DNA of 64,000 bases, from positions 12,157,501-12,221,500 of the forward strand of contig NC_089726.1 in NCBI RefSeq assembly GCF_035083965.1, written 5' to 3'. Position 1 is the first letter of the stretch. The number at the start of each line of letters is the position of its first letter. The notes under the pieces are model-generated. The model was not told the DNA's origin and did no database searches. It saw only the letters and a program-made list of their open reading frames with translations. Shown piece by piece: positions 27,729 to 40,612 of this stretch. This DNA comes from Branchiostoma lanceolatum (taxonomy: Eukaryota; Chordata; Leptocardii; Amphioxiformes; Branchiostomatidae). A program made the position numbers and the translations under genes.

Positions 27729-28862
27729 GGTTGCTTCTAGTTTGACTAGACCTCCTGGGCTACAGCAAAGCACACCAACAGCTCGCGATCCTGCTAGAAA
27801 TCGCCTTTTTCACGCACTGTTTTGGGATTCTCTCATGCCAAAATTTAGCGGGAAAATGGACGATCGCCAGCTACGCATGCGCGAAAGATTTTCTCGCTAT
27901 TTCTCGCGTAACATTCCGTGAAGTCAAGGGGTTGCTACCAAGAATGTACCATAGAATTCTGGGGCATTTTAGACACCAAAAAATTGTAATATAATACAAA
28001 TAAGTGCACAAATTTGTCAAAAAGGACAATTCAATTGCTTTAATAATATATTACTGTTGCATTTTGTGTGCAAATTGACTATCAAATTGGAAGCTTTGAT
28101 ATGTATCTGAAGCATTATGAAATCTACATACCCATGTATGGTAATGGTGTAACCCGAGTTTAGAAGAATAAACATAGCAACGGGAAGATAGCTGATACAA
28201 AAGCGTGAGATCGCCATAACACTACTGCATTATTTACTAGGACATCGTGTAATCTACTTCCCAAAGATTATTCCTAGCCGCCCAGAAGAAGGTAGGTTAT
28301 CTACTCAGAATAATCCTGGATAGTTTGAAAACTCCCTATGCTGTTTAATCATAGTGCAAATAGTCGACGTGGAACGTCTGGAATTTTCTTTCAGGTTCTT
28401 TCTGTTACCCTTTGGGGGTTTCTTGTGAGTGTTTTGTATCTTGGCTACGTCTGATGTTTACGCCGCACCGGGGCTTATCAAGCTTTTAAGAAGCAAAGGA
28501 CGAATGTGTGTGCAGGTTTTACAGAAAATTTGACAAAAACTGAAAAGAAGCAGTTTCTTAGGTCAGAGATAATAAAGTTTAGAACGAAATTCTGTGACTT
28601 TGGATCAAACATGTCTAATTTGATACTTTTATGAGTATGAATGAAGCCTACAGATTTCTGTACATGTCTCCAAGATCTGAAACCATATTCCAAAAAATAT
28701 GGTATCATACTTGATATACAGCGGTAATATGGAGACTCCGAGTACATTTGTATTTTCACACAAGAGGAAACTGATGTGCAGTATGAAAATTAACAAATAC
28801 GTCATTCCATTGCTTTTTCTTCTAGATTTGTGAGAATATAGCCACCACACCCAACTTCCAAG
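27729..28862. promoter_or_regulatory. SMC1/RIBC bidirectional promoter region
   Basis: The start codons of the divergent SMC1 and RIBC genes are 1134 bases apart. Close to SMC1 there is an E2F-type site (GCGGGAAA at 27848-27855, TTTCCCGC on the SMC1 strand) and an NRF1-like CGCATGCGCG at 27874-27883, fitting a replication-linked gene. An RFX-like half site (GTTGCTACC near 27931) is weak. Binding is inferred from motif only. The remaining stretch to 28862 shows no other gene. Confidence 0.55.
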
Positions 28863-31800
28863 ATGTACAAGTTAGATCTTCCTGTAGACTTGAAACAGGC
28901 TGCAGCCATAGAGCGGCGGCGCAACATGGAAAAACAACGTCAGAGCCGCATCTTCAATGCCAAAGAGAGGATAATTGGGGTAAGAGTCTAAGACAGAAAA
29001 TGTCTAAGATCCATGTTCGCTCACACGCACCTGAAGGGTATTGCGTGATAGCATTAAACTATTGTAGATCTTGCAGAAAGATTTGTCAGTTGTATGTTTG
29101 TCAGCCATTGTTCAAGGTTGATGTAATGGAAATCGTGGCATTATTTATTAATGGTTACTAATGCACATCTTGTCAATCCTGGATGCTATTGAAAACTAAC
29201 TATGCCTAGTAATATATGATAGCCCAATTGAATATGCCCATATGCGAGGAAATGTTAAAAGAAGTACATTGTATAATCTCCCAGTTCCCTCCTTTTTCCT
29301 GATATATTGCTATTTGAAAGCTATTCTAGCAAATTCTTTCAATTTTATCACATAATGGTTCTTTTATGCTTCAAAAACAGAATAGAAACAAGATAGAAGT
29401 AAGTCTAATAGAAATTAAACTGATGACCTGTCTTGATTGTGATGTTACAGGTTGATGTGCAGGCATTGGAGCAGCAGGTGAAAGATAGAGAAGTTAGAGA
29501 GGATACAGAGGCGGCTCGGGCAGAGGCCTTTGGTATGTCCTGGTCGTCATGACAGTTTTATAAATTTTGCCAACTATGGCAACAAAACAAACTTTAATGC
29601 AAACAATTTATCTAGGATGGAAAGTACTTTTGTTGCTTGAAATCATTAGTTTCAATGTAACTAGACTGTGGACTGATTCAACTATCCTTCAACATATGTT
29701 CATATATGTTATCTTTATTTTCCAGCTGCTGATGCCATTCGTAATGACAAGGTTGTCGTACTGATGGAAAAACGACAAGAGGAGGATGTTCGCAATCTCA
29801 ACAAGGCCGTCAACGACTTCCGTAAGAACTTCCAGGTTCCTGAGACGCGGCGTGAGTTTGACCTGAATGACCCTGAGGGCCTGAAGAAGGACAAGCCCGC
29901 GCGGTTGACGGATGACGACCCGCGCTGTGGTATCAGTGGTGTTCAGAAACTGGATGGAGAGGATCTGAACTCAAAAGCCAGGAAAAAGTACCAACAGGTT
30001 TGTTCACTCACATTTCTTATCACAAAAGCACTACTCTGCCTCTGAAAATTACAGAGATCTCTTATTTTACTACTACATGCGCCTCTTCACCAAAAAAGAT
30101 GCTGTACTGTACTGTACATGATATTGACTTACTACAAGCTTCATTACATTAGCCTCACAATTTAGAATTTGTGGTGAATTGTGGTGAATGTATTCCTAAT
30201 CACATCCTCCATTATTTTTCCCCATCAGGAACAAATGCGTGAGTGGACCAAGGCCCAGATCAACGAGCGCAATGCCGGGGACATGAACCAGAAGCACGCA
30301 GACCTGTTGTACGAGATGAAGGCGCGAGAGCTGGACCAGCGTGCCTGTGAACTGGCTACGGCTGAGGAGGAATGCAGACGTCAGATCAACATGGCGACCA
30401 AGAACTTCAATATGGCTCAGGTAAGGCAGAGAGCATTCGGCTTCTGTGTGATAAGAATACGTCTGAAGAACCTTGCCTGCAATGACTGCTAACCATTAGT
30501 TCTCGTATCTAATAAGGAATATCTAGTTTTCTACAATCCAAAAATGTACTTGTGCTTTCATTGTTATCAAAAGAATTTAATCAACTGCAGTACATTTGCA
30601 AAACAATGGTATTTTCCCTAGGTTTGTTTGTTTACTCCATTTCTGCTTCTCTCCACAGCAACGTGAGAAGGACGAGAAGGAGGCTATGAAGAGGCAGCAG
30701 CAGCAAGACGACAACTACACAGAGCTGTCCAATCACATCTACGGAGACATGCTCACGGAGAACCCTGCCGTGGCACAGAGTGCGTTTGGCGCCCACCGTG
30801 TCATCACAGACAGGTGGAAGGGGATGAGCCCCGAGCAGCTGGCTGACGTCCGCAACAGGCAGGAACAGCAGAGGCAAGAGAAGGAGGTAGGGACATTTCT
30901 TTTATGATACGTAATTCTTTATTTCCTTCTTTTCCTAGACATCACATGATTTTTTGACACCTCCTGATGTAGTATTTTGCAACATTGACACATTCATTTC
31001 CATATTCAAGTTCAAACATTTCATCTTAACCTATTTCTATATTGCATTTATCTGTTTGCTTGGTTGATTGATTGATTGACATGAATCCATCATTCTGTAG
31101 CGTCTGGAAATGGAAGAACGCCTGAGAAATGAGGAGTGGGACAAACAACGTGTGGATGCAGACCGCGCAGCCGTCATCTTGGAGAGAAGAGAGGAACGTC
31201 TGAAGAAGGAGCTTGAGAGGCAGCAAGCCCAGGAGAATCTACGACTTGGTGCAGAGCAGAAGGCACAGTAAGTAGCACCCCCTAGCAGGACATATAAGAA
31301 GTGCAGCTGGTCTGCTTCCAATTTCCACAGAAATGTACCACAAGAGATGGCAGGACAAACAGGAACAAACATTTTGATTCTACCTTTCTTGAGTGTTGCT
31401 ATCTTCTAATCATTCTTAAGTGTGTGATTAATATTAACATTTGCAAAGATCAAGTGACTAAAGCATGAGGAATTTTTGACACATCAAAATGACAAAAGAG
31501 AGTAATTTTCTCATGATCGTGAAAAATCTGTCTTTTGCCATTCTTTGTAACTTCTGAAATAAAGTTATTTGAAGAGCTGGTTATTCTATATACAGATAGA
31601 TAGTAGTCTTCAAACTAAGGACATATTTGCAAGCAATCCTGTAACTTGGTGGATGACTTTAGCTATTAGTAGATTTTTCCATGAGGGATTTGAAACAGTT
31701 TCGCTCAAAAAAAAAAAACATCCTCACAGCTTTGAGAGCATGATTAAGAATTCACTGCTATTAGCTCACTCACTAGACAAGTTTTGGTGTGCAAATTAAA

Positions 31801-32043
31801 AGTCACAATGACATACAGAGAAATGCTGCTTGAGTGAAATCAGCTTTCACATGCAGAACCGTACCACCACACAGCTTGTAAAGGTAGGAGCAGGATGGCA
31901 CCCGCAAACCTAACAAACCTCCTCTCACTTTGTGTGTTTGGTTTCTTTCTTCTTTCCACAGCCAAGAGTTTCTGAACAAGGAAGTTTACCGGAACAATAT
32001 CACTGGAGACTTCTTCTCACAGTTCAACACCTCCAGCAGATGA
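28863..32043 (+). CDS. RIBC: RIB43A-domain protein (RIBC1/RIBC2 orthologue), isoform a
   Basis: A filament-forming protein of ciliary and flagellar doublet microtubules; RIBC proteins are known microtubule inner proteins of the A-tubule. Exons: 28863-28979, 29451-29532, 29726-29997, 30229-30420, 30659-30886, 31101-31267, 31962-32043, giving 379 aa, close to vertebrate RIBC length. The protein starts [14 protein letters not shown], is almost all charged coiled coil (RRRN...[20 protein letters not shown]) and ends QFNTSSR. All junctions are GT-AG. It is head to head with SMC1, as in both human paralogue pairs. A second, alternative terminal exon lies at 32458-32539. Vertebrate RIBC1 and RIBC2 are probable co-orthologues. 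Confidence 0.95.
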
Positions 32044-32457
32044 TGCATCAATGTTCCATTCCTTTCCCCCCCAACACTCTCAACAACTAATCAACTACAT
32101 ATACTCGACTTTTGACAGTTTGTAATACATGTATTACATAATAATGTGTGTTGGTAGCAGCAAGAACTTTGTTGTGACGAAAAGCATATAACTATGTTGT
32201 CTTGTTCTCTCTCTTAAATTGTTAGGGTAATGGAATGAAATTTAATCAAAGTGCTATTTTTACAATAGAATATACTGTAACACATAGCTTGCTACATCAA
32301 TACTGACCGACGGAGGCCATATACATGTATATAGCTACATCATGTGTTAGGCTAAAATGAATTGGTCTTCTGTTTATGGCTAACATACAAGATGAGCTCC
32401 ACAACTGGAGCACCTGACCCTTGTGTAACCCCTACGTGATTTACTCCTCCTCTGTAG

Positions 32458-32539
32458 CGGGGATTTCATGGATAAGGAGGTTTACACCAACGAACCAACA
32501 GCTCAGTACTTCATGCAGTTCAACAAATCCAGTCGGTGA
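32458..32539 (+). CDS. RIBC: Alternative terminal exon of RIBC (isoform b)
   Basis: Preceded by a pyrimidine-rich acceptor (CTCCTCCTCTGTAG), this 82-base exon has the same length and phase as exon 7 (31962-32043). Joined to exon 6 it encodes H-GDFMDKEVYTNE..., ending QFNKSSR and a stop. The shared pattern (KEVY-N, QFN-SSR) shows tandem exon duplication. Being terminal, the choice would be made by alternative 3' splice site with poly(A) choice, or by skipping exon 7. Both versions look intact. Confidence 0.8.
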
Positions 32540-33172
32540 CCTAGCAGACCTCTACCCCTTGACCTTCCAACCACAATGTGCCCGATGACACAGATGATGT
32601 TCTGTTGTGACCACTTGGTTCTGCCTCACCAAATATTAGACAGAATAGCAGTTCAAATATTCTATAAACGACTTGTTCACGACTGAAGAATCCATATTAG
32701 AACAGTTTTGTTTCTTCACATGTTAAATGAAATGAACCAAGTGGTCATACCAATTACCCACTTGCTAACAATCTGCATACTTATGGGCTTTTGATTTTTC
32801 TATTATCATAGTTCTTAAAGACCAAAGTGATACATTTTATCATGTTGCTTCATCACATACTAGTGTTGAATCAGTGTCAAATCATTTCTCAAATGCACCA
32901 CAGGTAGGGCTTTAAAATGTACAGATTTTGTGAGCCACATGAAAAGTATATTTAACTTGTACGTCAAATGTTATACTCTGCTAGAGTGCCTTAAATGCAT
33001 CACCGATGTTGGTGGCAGTATTGCTACATAGAGATTTGTAAATTTGTAATATTTTGCACCCCTTGGTATAGTAAAAAAAGTGGGGAAATCAACTTTAAGG
33101 CATTTAAGTTTTCAGCCCTTCCATTGTGTATATATTGTTAAGCACAATTGATATTTTTGTGGTATAACACTG

Positions 33173-33178
33173 AATAAA
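33173..33178 (+). terminator. RIBC poly(A) signal
   Basis: AATAAA, followed within 30 bases by T-rich and TGT-rich sequence, 634 bases after the isoform b stop. Confidence 0.55.
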
Positions 33179-33744
33179 GGTGGTGACAATACCAGAAAGA
33201 ATATTTTCTCTTTATGTCTCATGATAATGTGTTGTGCCTCTGCTACAATTTCAACTTAAGTGTACTCAAACTAGGCTCAACATGATGGCATTTACCAACA
33301 GGTTTTATTCCTTGTGTGTTTTTCTTACAGTATGTAAACTGCATGTTGAGATTCATAGACAAATCTTGCACTGTTGCTGCTGTAGCTACAGTTATGAAAA
33401 TAGCTGCATAAGAGAAGCTTGATTTCGGCAGTCTGCCCATATTTTGATTCCAAACATGCTTTTCCTGTAAGACCTTGCCTTCAGGTACATTGGTTCTGCA
33501 TACATACACATGTATTTGTATAACCCAGCAACAATCAAGGTCATGATGGGTCATAGCAATGAGATTTATGATAAAAGATTTGAATGAGAAAGTAAGTTGT
33601 GTAGCATGAAGGTGCAAGGGCACCTGTACTGTGAGACATTTCCAATGACCATGTTTCTTTTGTGCCTCTTATCAATTTTGTTCAGCTTGTAATATAAAAA
33701 AAGTCCACAACCTGCCATTTGGGTGCCAGTTGTTAGGGGTTATC

Positions 33745-33750
33745 TTTATT
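33745..33750 (-). terminator. Candidate ATXN10 poly(A) signal
   Basis: TTTATT on the plus strand is AATAAA on the minus strand, about 880 bases past the ATXN10 stop. Confidence 0.4.
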
Positions 33751-34632
33751 TATCTTCCTATTCAAATAAAGAATATATAATGGTACATGTAGTTAAAATG
33801 TGACAACATACCATACAGATAGTTACATGATGAAATAGATCATAACATCTTGAAAGGGATAAACATAATTATCTTTACTTTCATAGAATATTCTGAGAAA
33901 TAACACTGGAGCAATAACTAAAGGAATTGTAGAATAAGTATCAGTTTGATACAATGTATATTATCCCCCAAAAAGACTCACTGTGGAATGCAGCACCCCC
34001 TTGTATTGTTAGTTTACATACCTATCTGTACACACACTAAAACAAAAAATAAAATCATTCAAAAGTTGTCTAAATCTACCCTAACATTAGCTTAAATTTG
34101 TTGATCTTTGGAATAAATAGGTTACAGAATTGTTCGTAGATCTGTATTTGGTGCACATTCATCGAAAGCCAAGATTTCTTTAGTTATCTTCCTCAACTGG
34201 GAATTGTACAAACTTGCCAGTAATTATCACATGTGCAAGCGATCTATTGCAGGCCTGTACTCTGGGCACCATGGAGGAGTCAAGTGAAGAGATCTCTCTG
34301 CTTTTGCCAAGACGTGAAGAAGCTTGTGCCACAAAGTACATAACTTAGTGAGCATGCCCAACAAAACACATGGTGTGTGCTTGTACTCTGTCTGGAGTCT
34401 TTTCTTATTTTTGGAGCCTTTTTGCTTGCTGTTTTTTTTCTTACATGTAAATGTAGAGAATAAACAGAGTTTATCTGATGCAGTTTATGTCATGCCTTGT
34501 GAGTTCTGCACAACAAAAGCCGTCAAGATGTAGTCCATGACAAAAGTACACACTTCTTTTTGTAGAGATGTGCATGTGTTTACTACTGCACTGAAGTTTG
34601 CATCATGATTCTGTACTGTAAGCTTGCATATC

Positions 34633-37600
34633 TCACTTGTCTGCTGACTTAACCACCAGTTTACCATCGTCCTCAGTCACTTCAATTCCGAAGTCATTTA
34701 GTGCAATGTTGTCTGCGAGCCCTTTGTCCTCAAGTCCAGCGATGACTGCCTGGTTGTCATGGTTCCCTTCACACAGGTTACGTATCGTGAAGATGGCCCA
34801 TTGGCTGATATCTACGACCAACTGTCAAAGACAAAACTCTGAACAAACCACAACCTGAATGATGATGTTTGTAGGAATTACAGAATATCTTCAGTTGGGA
34901 ATTGCAGCAACCGTTGAATAGTAATACTGGAGGTAGCAAAAAGAAAAGTATACATTTCCTTCAAACAGCAATACAATCAAAATTGGAAAGACTAGCAAGT
35001 AAGTAGTACATTACATTGTATGATTTTTCAAAAGAACAACCAACCATGTTTATCACATACTAGAAAGGATACAGGGGTTGTGGTCATCTATGTTGCAATG
35101 GTCCAAGACAAGAGGGATACCTTCCAACTCACGAACCTGCAAAAACAAAAATTTGTTCTAAAACCTTGCAATTAAAACCAGTGACAGGGATAATTTCTAT
35201 TTGACCATTCATCATTAGTATAAACAATAAAACTAAACTACACTACTAATGATAATTACAAGCATCGTACTTTGTCCTGGTTGGAGCTGTTCTGGAAGCA
35301 CATGTTCCCCAGAAGCCGTATGAGATCTCTCTTCAGCCCATGGACTGGGTGAACATCATCAGGACTGTCCGGGGGAACCATCGTCTGTGTGTGGCTGAAA
35401 ATGTTGTCCCCCAGTTTACCAGCTGCAGTAGTTAATCTAAGTAATTCTGAGAAAAAAGACAGCAGAAGCATTGCTTGACATTTAACAATCTACTTTAACA
35501 GTTTACCACTACGCATCTGAAAAACCTATAGAGTTCTAAAGGTCAAAACATGTATCCTTCTCAATTTACTACTATTTCAATCCAAGGAGGTAAACTAATT
35601 TTGACTTGCCCTTTACAAACAACTGAATGGACATTACAAGATTCATGGAGCTTGTTTAAATCAGTCATCCATGTCTAATCCTGATACACGTAGAAGGTTA
35701 TTTTGTAAAAGAACATTCAAGTACATGTATTTGAAATGAAGTGCCTTTCAGCATCTGTACAGCATATGACAAATACATGTAGTACTACAGATGACAAAAC
35801 AAATTGACTAGAGAAATCATCTGTACAGCATATGACAAATGCAGATGACAAAACAAACTGACTAGATAAATCATCTGTACAGCATATGACAAATGCATGG
35901 AGTACTACAGATGACAACAAAAATTGACTAGAGAAAGAAGTCTGACAACATTTGAAAACTCTTATCATTTGAAAAACTACACAACTTCTTTGTCACAAGA
36001 GACATTTGTGGGTGATAGTTGTACTTTCATACTCCACAAAAAAAGAAAACCCTACCTACAAAATGCCTTACACAACAAAACCCTATCAATAACTTACCTA
36101 CACCAGACGCTAGTAATGACTCCATCCTGACAAGCTCTGTGTATTTTTCCTGTTGCCCCGTTCCGAGACACAGTATTTTAAGGAGTTTCATAATGATTAC
36201 TGCTTCCTGAAGGATAAATTGTGGATATAAAAGTCAGAACTGTCAGTAAATTTACAGATACAAATGACTTTCAGTCGATTCAAACAAGTATTCAAGTTTG
36301 GCAAATAACCTTGTATGTTACTACAAACAGTAGAGAGTAAAGAACAACAACATCATCATGTAGACAAGCTATCATGGAGGCTATGACCTTTATGGAGCCT
36401 CCCAACTTACCAGGTTCTCAGTGTTCTCCCCTACAGACAGAATAGTTTGAAAGTTATTTTGGAACTCAGCAGCCAGGAACTCCAACACAAATCCAGGCAG
36501 GAACTGCTCCTCCTCCTCCTCAGGACTGCTCTCACTCTCTCCTATCTTAGCTGAGATGATGTCAAGTAGGATGATCCTAGGAATCAGACATAGGCAACGT
36601 ACATGTATCATAAAAAATGCTGAATTCACTTGTACAACAATACCAAGTTAGAGGTGTGGTTCTGTGGGTAGATTGACTAAATCATGCTGGTAGTAGCCCT
36701 ACCAGTTCCACTGGTCAGGCCCCTAGAAAGGAGGAGCAGGCCTAATCAGCCCCTAACAGCGAGAGTTGGTGAAACACAGACTAGTGGTGTTGATTGTTCA
36801 CATGTCAACATGCTTGCATTCGACTAAAAACATATAAATATATAAATCTGACAGAAATACTCACCTGGTTTCTAATGGAAGTGTACCGTAAACATTGGGC
36901 AGGAAGAACTTGGACATCAGGAACTTGTCAGTCACCAACAGCAGTCTGTGGAAGGAATAATGTCTTAAATACAGTACAATGAATATAGTCTATGGGAAAA
37001 TGATATCCTTTGCATGCAGGTTAATGCAATGTGGCTATTCAAAATACAAAATGTTTACAAAGAACAGATTATGAATACAAGTACAGGGACATACAGCAAA
37101 GACTTATAAAAGAGTCACATGTAGTCATTTAAAGTAGACTTGATGTGCTGAAATGGAACAAGGTACATTATCAACTATCAATGTTCCCTAACACACATGT
37201 AACAACAAAGATGTCTGACCCCCAGTCTAGATCAGACTGCCTCTCACACAGGTCCAGCACAGTCTGCACCAGGAGACGGCCCTTAGCGTCCAACACTAAC
37301 TGTTGCATTGTGGTCTCGTTCAGACAGACGTGGATGACCATACAGCAGTACCCTGCCGCTGTGGGGTCAGGACATCCAAGGGCTGACCTACAGATTCAGC
37401 ATTAGGACATGTTTCTGTTAGTATTATTGTCATCATTTGGTGAAGAGCCAAACCAGGATTTGGGAAGAAACTATGAGTCTTATAGTCTGTTGCATGAAAC
37501 TTATGTGCTTTACCATATATTGATCAGTGGCTATGGGAGAGATGGGAGAAGATTAAACATCACTTGAGCCTATTACATACACTCTGTATTAATGTATACA

Positions 37601-40495
37601 TTTTTGTTTATCATACGTAGACCAAACAAGCTTGTACTATGTTTAGAGTTGCAACTATGTAACTAGAAAGGCCGTCATTTGCCCCTGAGCAAATACAGCA
37701 TGTTTAGCCATACTCCTCCCCATGCAAGAAGTGGGCTGTCCCAAAATAACACATCGGCAAATCGAAATATTAACTGCATGTAGAAAGTTAACGTTTGCGA
37801 GAGCATTATACTTCGCCAATCTCCCTCCCGATGCATAAATTGACTGTTCCAAAATCACCCGTGCAAAAAAAAAATTCTCTCTACAAGTTTTGCGAGACCC
37901 CAAGAGCTTCTTACTGCAAAGGCTTGAGTGTGTTCCTGCAATATGACCTCAGGTAACCTAAATAGAACACATGTTCTTTGGCCAGTAGCAAATGGAACGC
38001 GGGGATCTTTAGATAGAACATGGATTCCTTGGCCAGCAGCAAATAGAACATGGAACGGGGATACCACTTTTGGCCTGTTTTTGGTCTGAAAATGGGTCCA
38101 AAGTCCCCAAAATGAACCATTTTGAAGTGATGTACACCAAAAATGTGATTGAAGTCCTGTAGGGACATGTTCAAAGTGCCCTTATACCGAATGTTAGGTC
38201 ATTTGCTTGTAAAACCAGGCCACAGGAGACCAAAATGTAATTTTTGTCTAAAAATGCCCCAAAAACCTCAATAAAAATGATTTTTAGGCCTGTTTCAAAA
38301 AATGAAAAAAAAACGCCTGAGGGAATTTGCCGTCTTTAACTTCATGCCAAATTTCAGGTTGGTTGGTTGAAAAATGGCGGAGTTGAATCGATTTGAAGAT
38401 TTGGCAGAAGAAGAAGGAGAAGAAGAACGTGAACAAAAACAACATGTTGAGCCATACTAGGTATGGCTAAACATAATGACTACATGATAATCACAAAGGA
38501 ACATAACTGGCCTTCAAAATGGTTAACATTCATCAAGAAAAAAAATAACTATCTATCATGTACTGGGCCAGCACTTACAGGAAGACATCTGGGTACGCTG
38601 CCTGCCACACAACGTCTTGGGACGATGGGTTCCCTGACGAGAGGTTGCCTAGCAACTGGACAGCACAGCGTAGAGCCAGCATTTGGGATGAAGAGACTTG
38701 TACAACTACATATACAAGAACAGCAAAGAACACATCTTATTGTGACTATTAACATACTGCTTCAGCTACAAAACCACAGTAATGGCAGCATTTGGCTACT
38801 TCTTTCTTTAAGATCTCATTCATGAGATCTCATAGGCTTACATGTTATAACATATGTTTTACATGGGCGCGGTCATAATGAAGCTATAGAAAATGCACCA
38901 ATGTTATTTACCCTAGATCATGTAAAAAAATTGCCAACAGTTTCACTACATACAATCTCTTTTTATAGCAATTTAATACAAACTGCACTTGGCTACACCC
39001 AAAAAAAATCTTCAGCACTTTCCAGCTGTAAGCCCACGACCGCATCACCTGCAATGTCAGGCTGTGCACGTCTGACCTCACTCACGGCCGCCGAACTTTA
39101 CCTGCTAATTTCTTCAGTTACAAACAAGCTTTCATCAGTTTGACGCTTGAGATCAGTTGGGCTGACTAAAAGGGAATTTCCAACCGATATAAACACCCGT
39201 TCATGCAGCCGTTCATTTTTTGGCGTACAGACTCTTTGGGAGTCTACACGCGGAATAACTCAGGAATGAGACTTTAACACACACACACTTTAAAGACTAT
39301 TCTCTTGGCAAAGAAACAAAATTGCATACCTAAATCAGCTGCCTCAAGACTACCATTTGATAACTCTGGTTGCTTTGCAAGAAGAGTGACAATTGCAGTA
39401 GTGGTGGGAACAATGTCTGCATTCCTGTCAAGACATAAAGACCTTTCGTTATCTGTACAATTACCAAAACAGTTCATCAACAGCACATGAAAATAAATAT
39501 GACTACCAGGTAGATACTGTACCATGGTAAAACAAATCTATAGTCAATAGCGAAATCAACCATTCAACTTACAAGACTCTGAGCTGGTTTACTTGGCATG
39601 AAACACAGGAGTTCCTGAGGAATCTGAAACATTCTGTGGAAGTCCCCAACATCCCCTGGCTCCATCCATCAGGAGGGCTGGACTCCAGGTGCTGCAGTAC
39701 TGCCTCCAGGAGACAGGAGGCATCTTGGAAGACCGACTCAGGCAAGTTGGTTCTGGACAGTCGATGAAGGAATACCACATTTTTTTAAAATAACGTTATG
39801 ATTGTTTCAGGATAATTTGTTCATATAGAAAATACATGTACGTAAAAACAAAATATTATATAAAACATAGAGCGTGAGTGCTTGACGCCTTGAGTTTTTT
39901 TTCTGAGATCCTCATAATTTGGGCAGTCACAGTAAATGATGGGCAAGTCTCTGTTCCAAATCCAAGCACACAATTGAATTATATTCACAAGAATTACGAT
40001 ATGGATGTAGTACAAACTGAAAATTAAAAACTGAGTATAACTTTATTTACATATGAAAACGAGAAAACAATCATGCTACACATGCCAAATAAAGTATGAG
40101 TAGAGTAGAGTTAGTATGAAGTTCAGATAACTCCTTATTACCGTAAACTTATGCTTATTTCTTCTACCTTCTCTGCCATTTATACAGATGTATTGTGAAG
40201 ATTTTAACAGTAACTACCAACTTGAATGTTTGTTAACATATTTGGCCTTGGCTTGGACCATACGTCAAGTCGTTCGCATCGCAGGTACTCACACCTTAAA
40301 TTGACTTGGAAACACAGAAACTATGAGTATTTACCTATTTTCTTGACATTTCAGCAGTTCTGTTAGTAACTCAATGTTTTCTTGTAATCTTCTGCATCCT
40401 ATTACTTCAACAATGAGCTCTCCTTTCGTCGCATATTCGTTTAAAACCTTGGCACAGCTCCGCAAACTTCCTAAACTCGTGTTTTCGTCCGCCAT
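34633..40495 (-). CDS. ATXN10: Ataxin-10 (11 coding exons, 501 aa)
   Basis: Cytoplasmic armadillo-repeat protein; the vertebrate orthologue has roles in neuronal survival and cytokinesis. Exons (minus): 40495-40335, 39752-39573, 39424-39330, 38705-38579, 37387-37220, 36945-36865, 36576-36411, 36206-36098, 35446-35271, 35136-35073, 34811-34633. All are GT-AG and phase-consistent. Human ataxin-10 has 475 aa. Diagnostic blocks are FRFLRNSCVSCQVNQ, LRCAVQLLGNLSSGN, and the C-terminal Ataxin-10 domain with LIRLLGNMCFQNSSNQDKV, ELEGIPLVLDHCN and SQWAIFTIRNL. A Glu run (EEEEE) sits in exon 7. The last acceptor was chosen at 34811 because it restores HNPYISQW, matching the family's NNPF-L-EW. The ATG overlaps a YY1-like AAAATGGCGG. 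Confidence 0.95.
35752..35937. repeat. Tandem repeat in ATXN10 intron 8
   Basis: Three copies (66, 54 and about 66 bases) of a unit beginning CATCTGTACAGCATATGACA. The middle copy lacks a 12-base internal block. Confidence 0.9.
37699..38473. mobile_element. Non-autonomous element in ATXN10 intron 4
   Basis: The left edge has GTTTAGCCATAC and the right edge its reverse complement GTATGGCTAAAC. The right end also holds a fused inverted block GAGCCATAC-TA-GGTATGGCT and a (GAA)n tract. The interior contains paired blocks such as ATAGAACATGG and AAAATGAACC but no long frame. The (TTC)n with flanks at 16330-16430 may be a related copy. Confidence 0.5.
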
Positions 40496-40612
40496 TTTGC
40501 CTTCGGATGTAAAGCCATCTGTGGTTGGACAACCGCTTGAGTCGCGTTCTCCGATTGGTTAAAAAGTAGGCTTCTGCGCACTGGTGTCTTCTGCATCGTG
40601 ACCTTCTCCATC
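40496..40612. promoter_or_regulatory. 117-bp bidirectional promoter of ATXN10 and HSD17B10
   Basis: Only 117 bases separate the two divergent start codons. The segment has an inverted CCAAT box (ATTGG, 40554-40558) and no TATA box. Both start codons lie in ATGGCGG context (AAAATGGCGGAC and CATCATGGCGGC), matching YY1-type elements that overlap translation starts in many short-leader housekeeping genes. The 5' leaders must be very short. Confidence 0.75.

Larger units (their letters stand above)
32540..34632. other. Convergent 3' region of RIBC and ATXN10
   Basis: No coding sequence supported. It holds an AATAAA for RIBC at 33173-33178 (plus) and a candidate AATAAA for ATXN10 at 33745-33750 (minus). 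The rest is A/T-rich 3'UTR-like sequence. Confidence 0.55.

Noticed and set aside
30632-31372. Long minus-strand frames opposite RIBC exons
   Set aside because: They are shadows of the coiled-coil coding exons on the plus strand (Glu/Lys/Gln-rich codons give open frames on the opposite strand).
34811-34821. ATXN10 last-exon acceptor at 34821 (after GACAG)
   Set aside because: It would shift the frame relative to the preceding exon; the acceptor at 34811 keeps frame and restores the conserved NPYISQW block.
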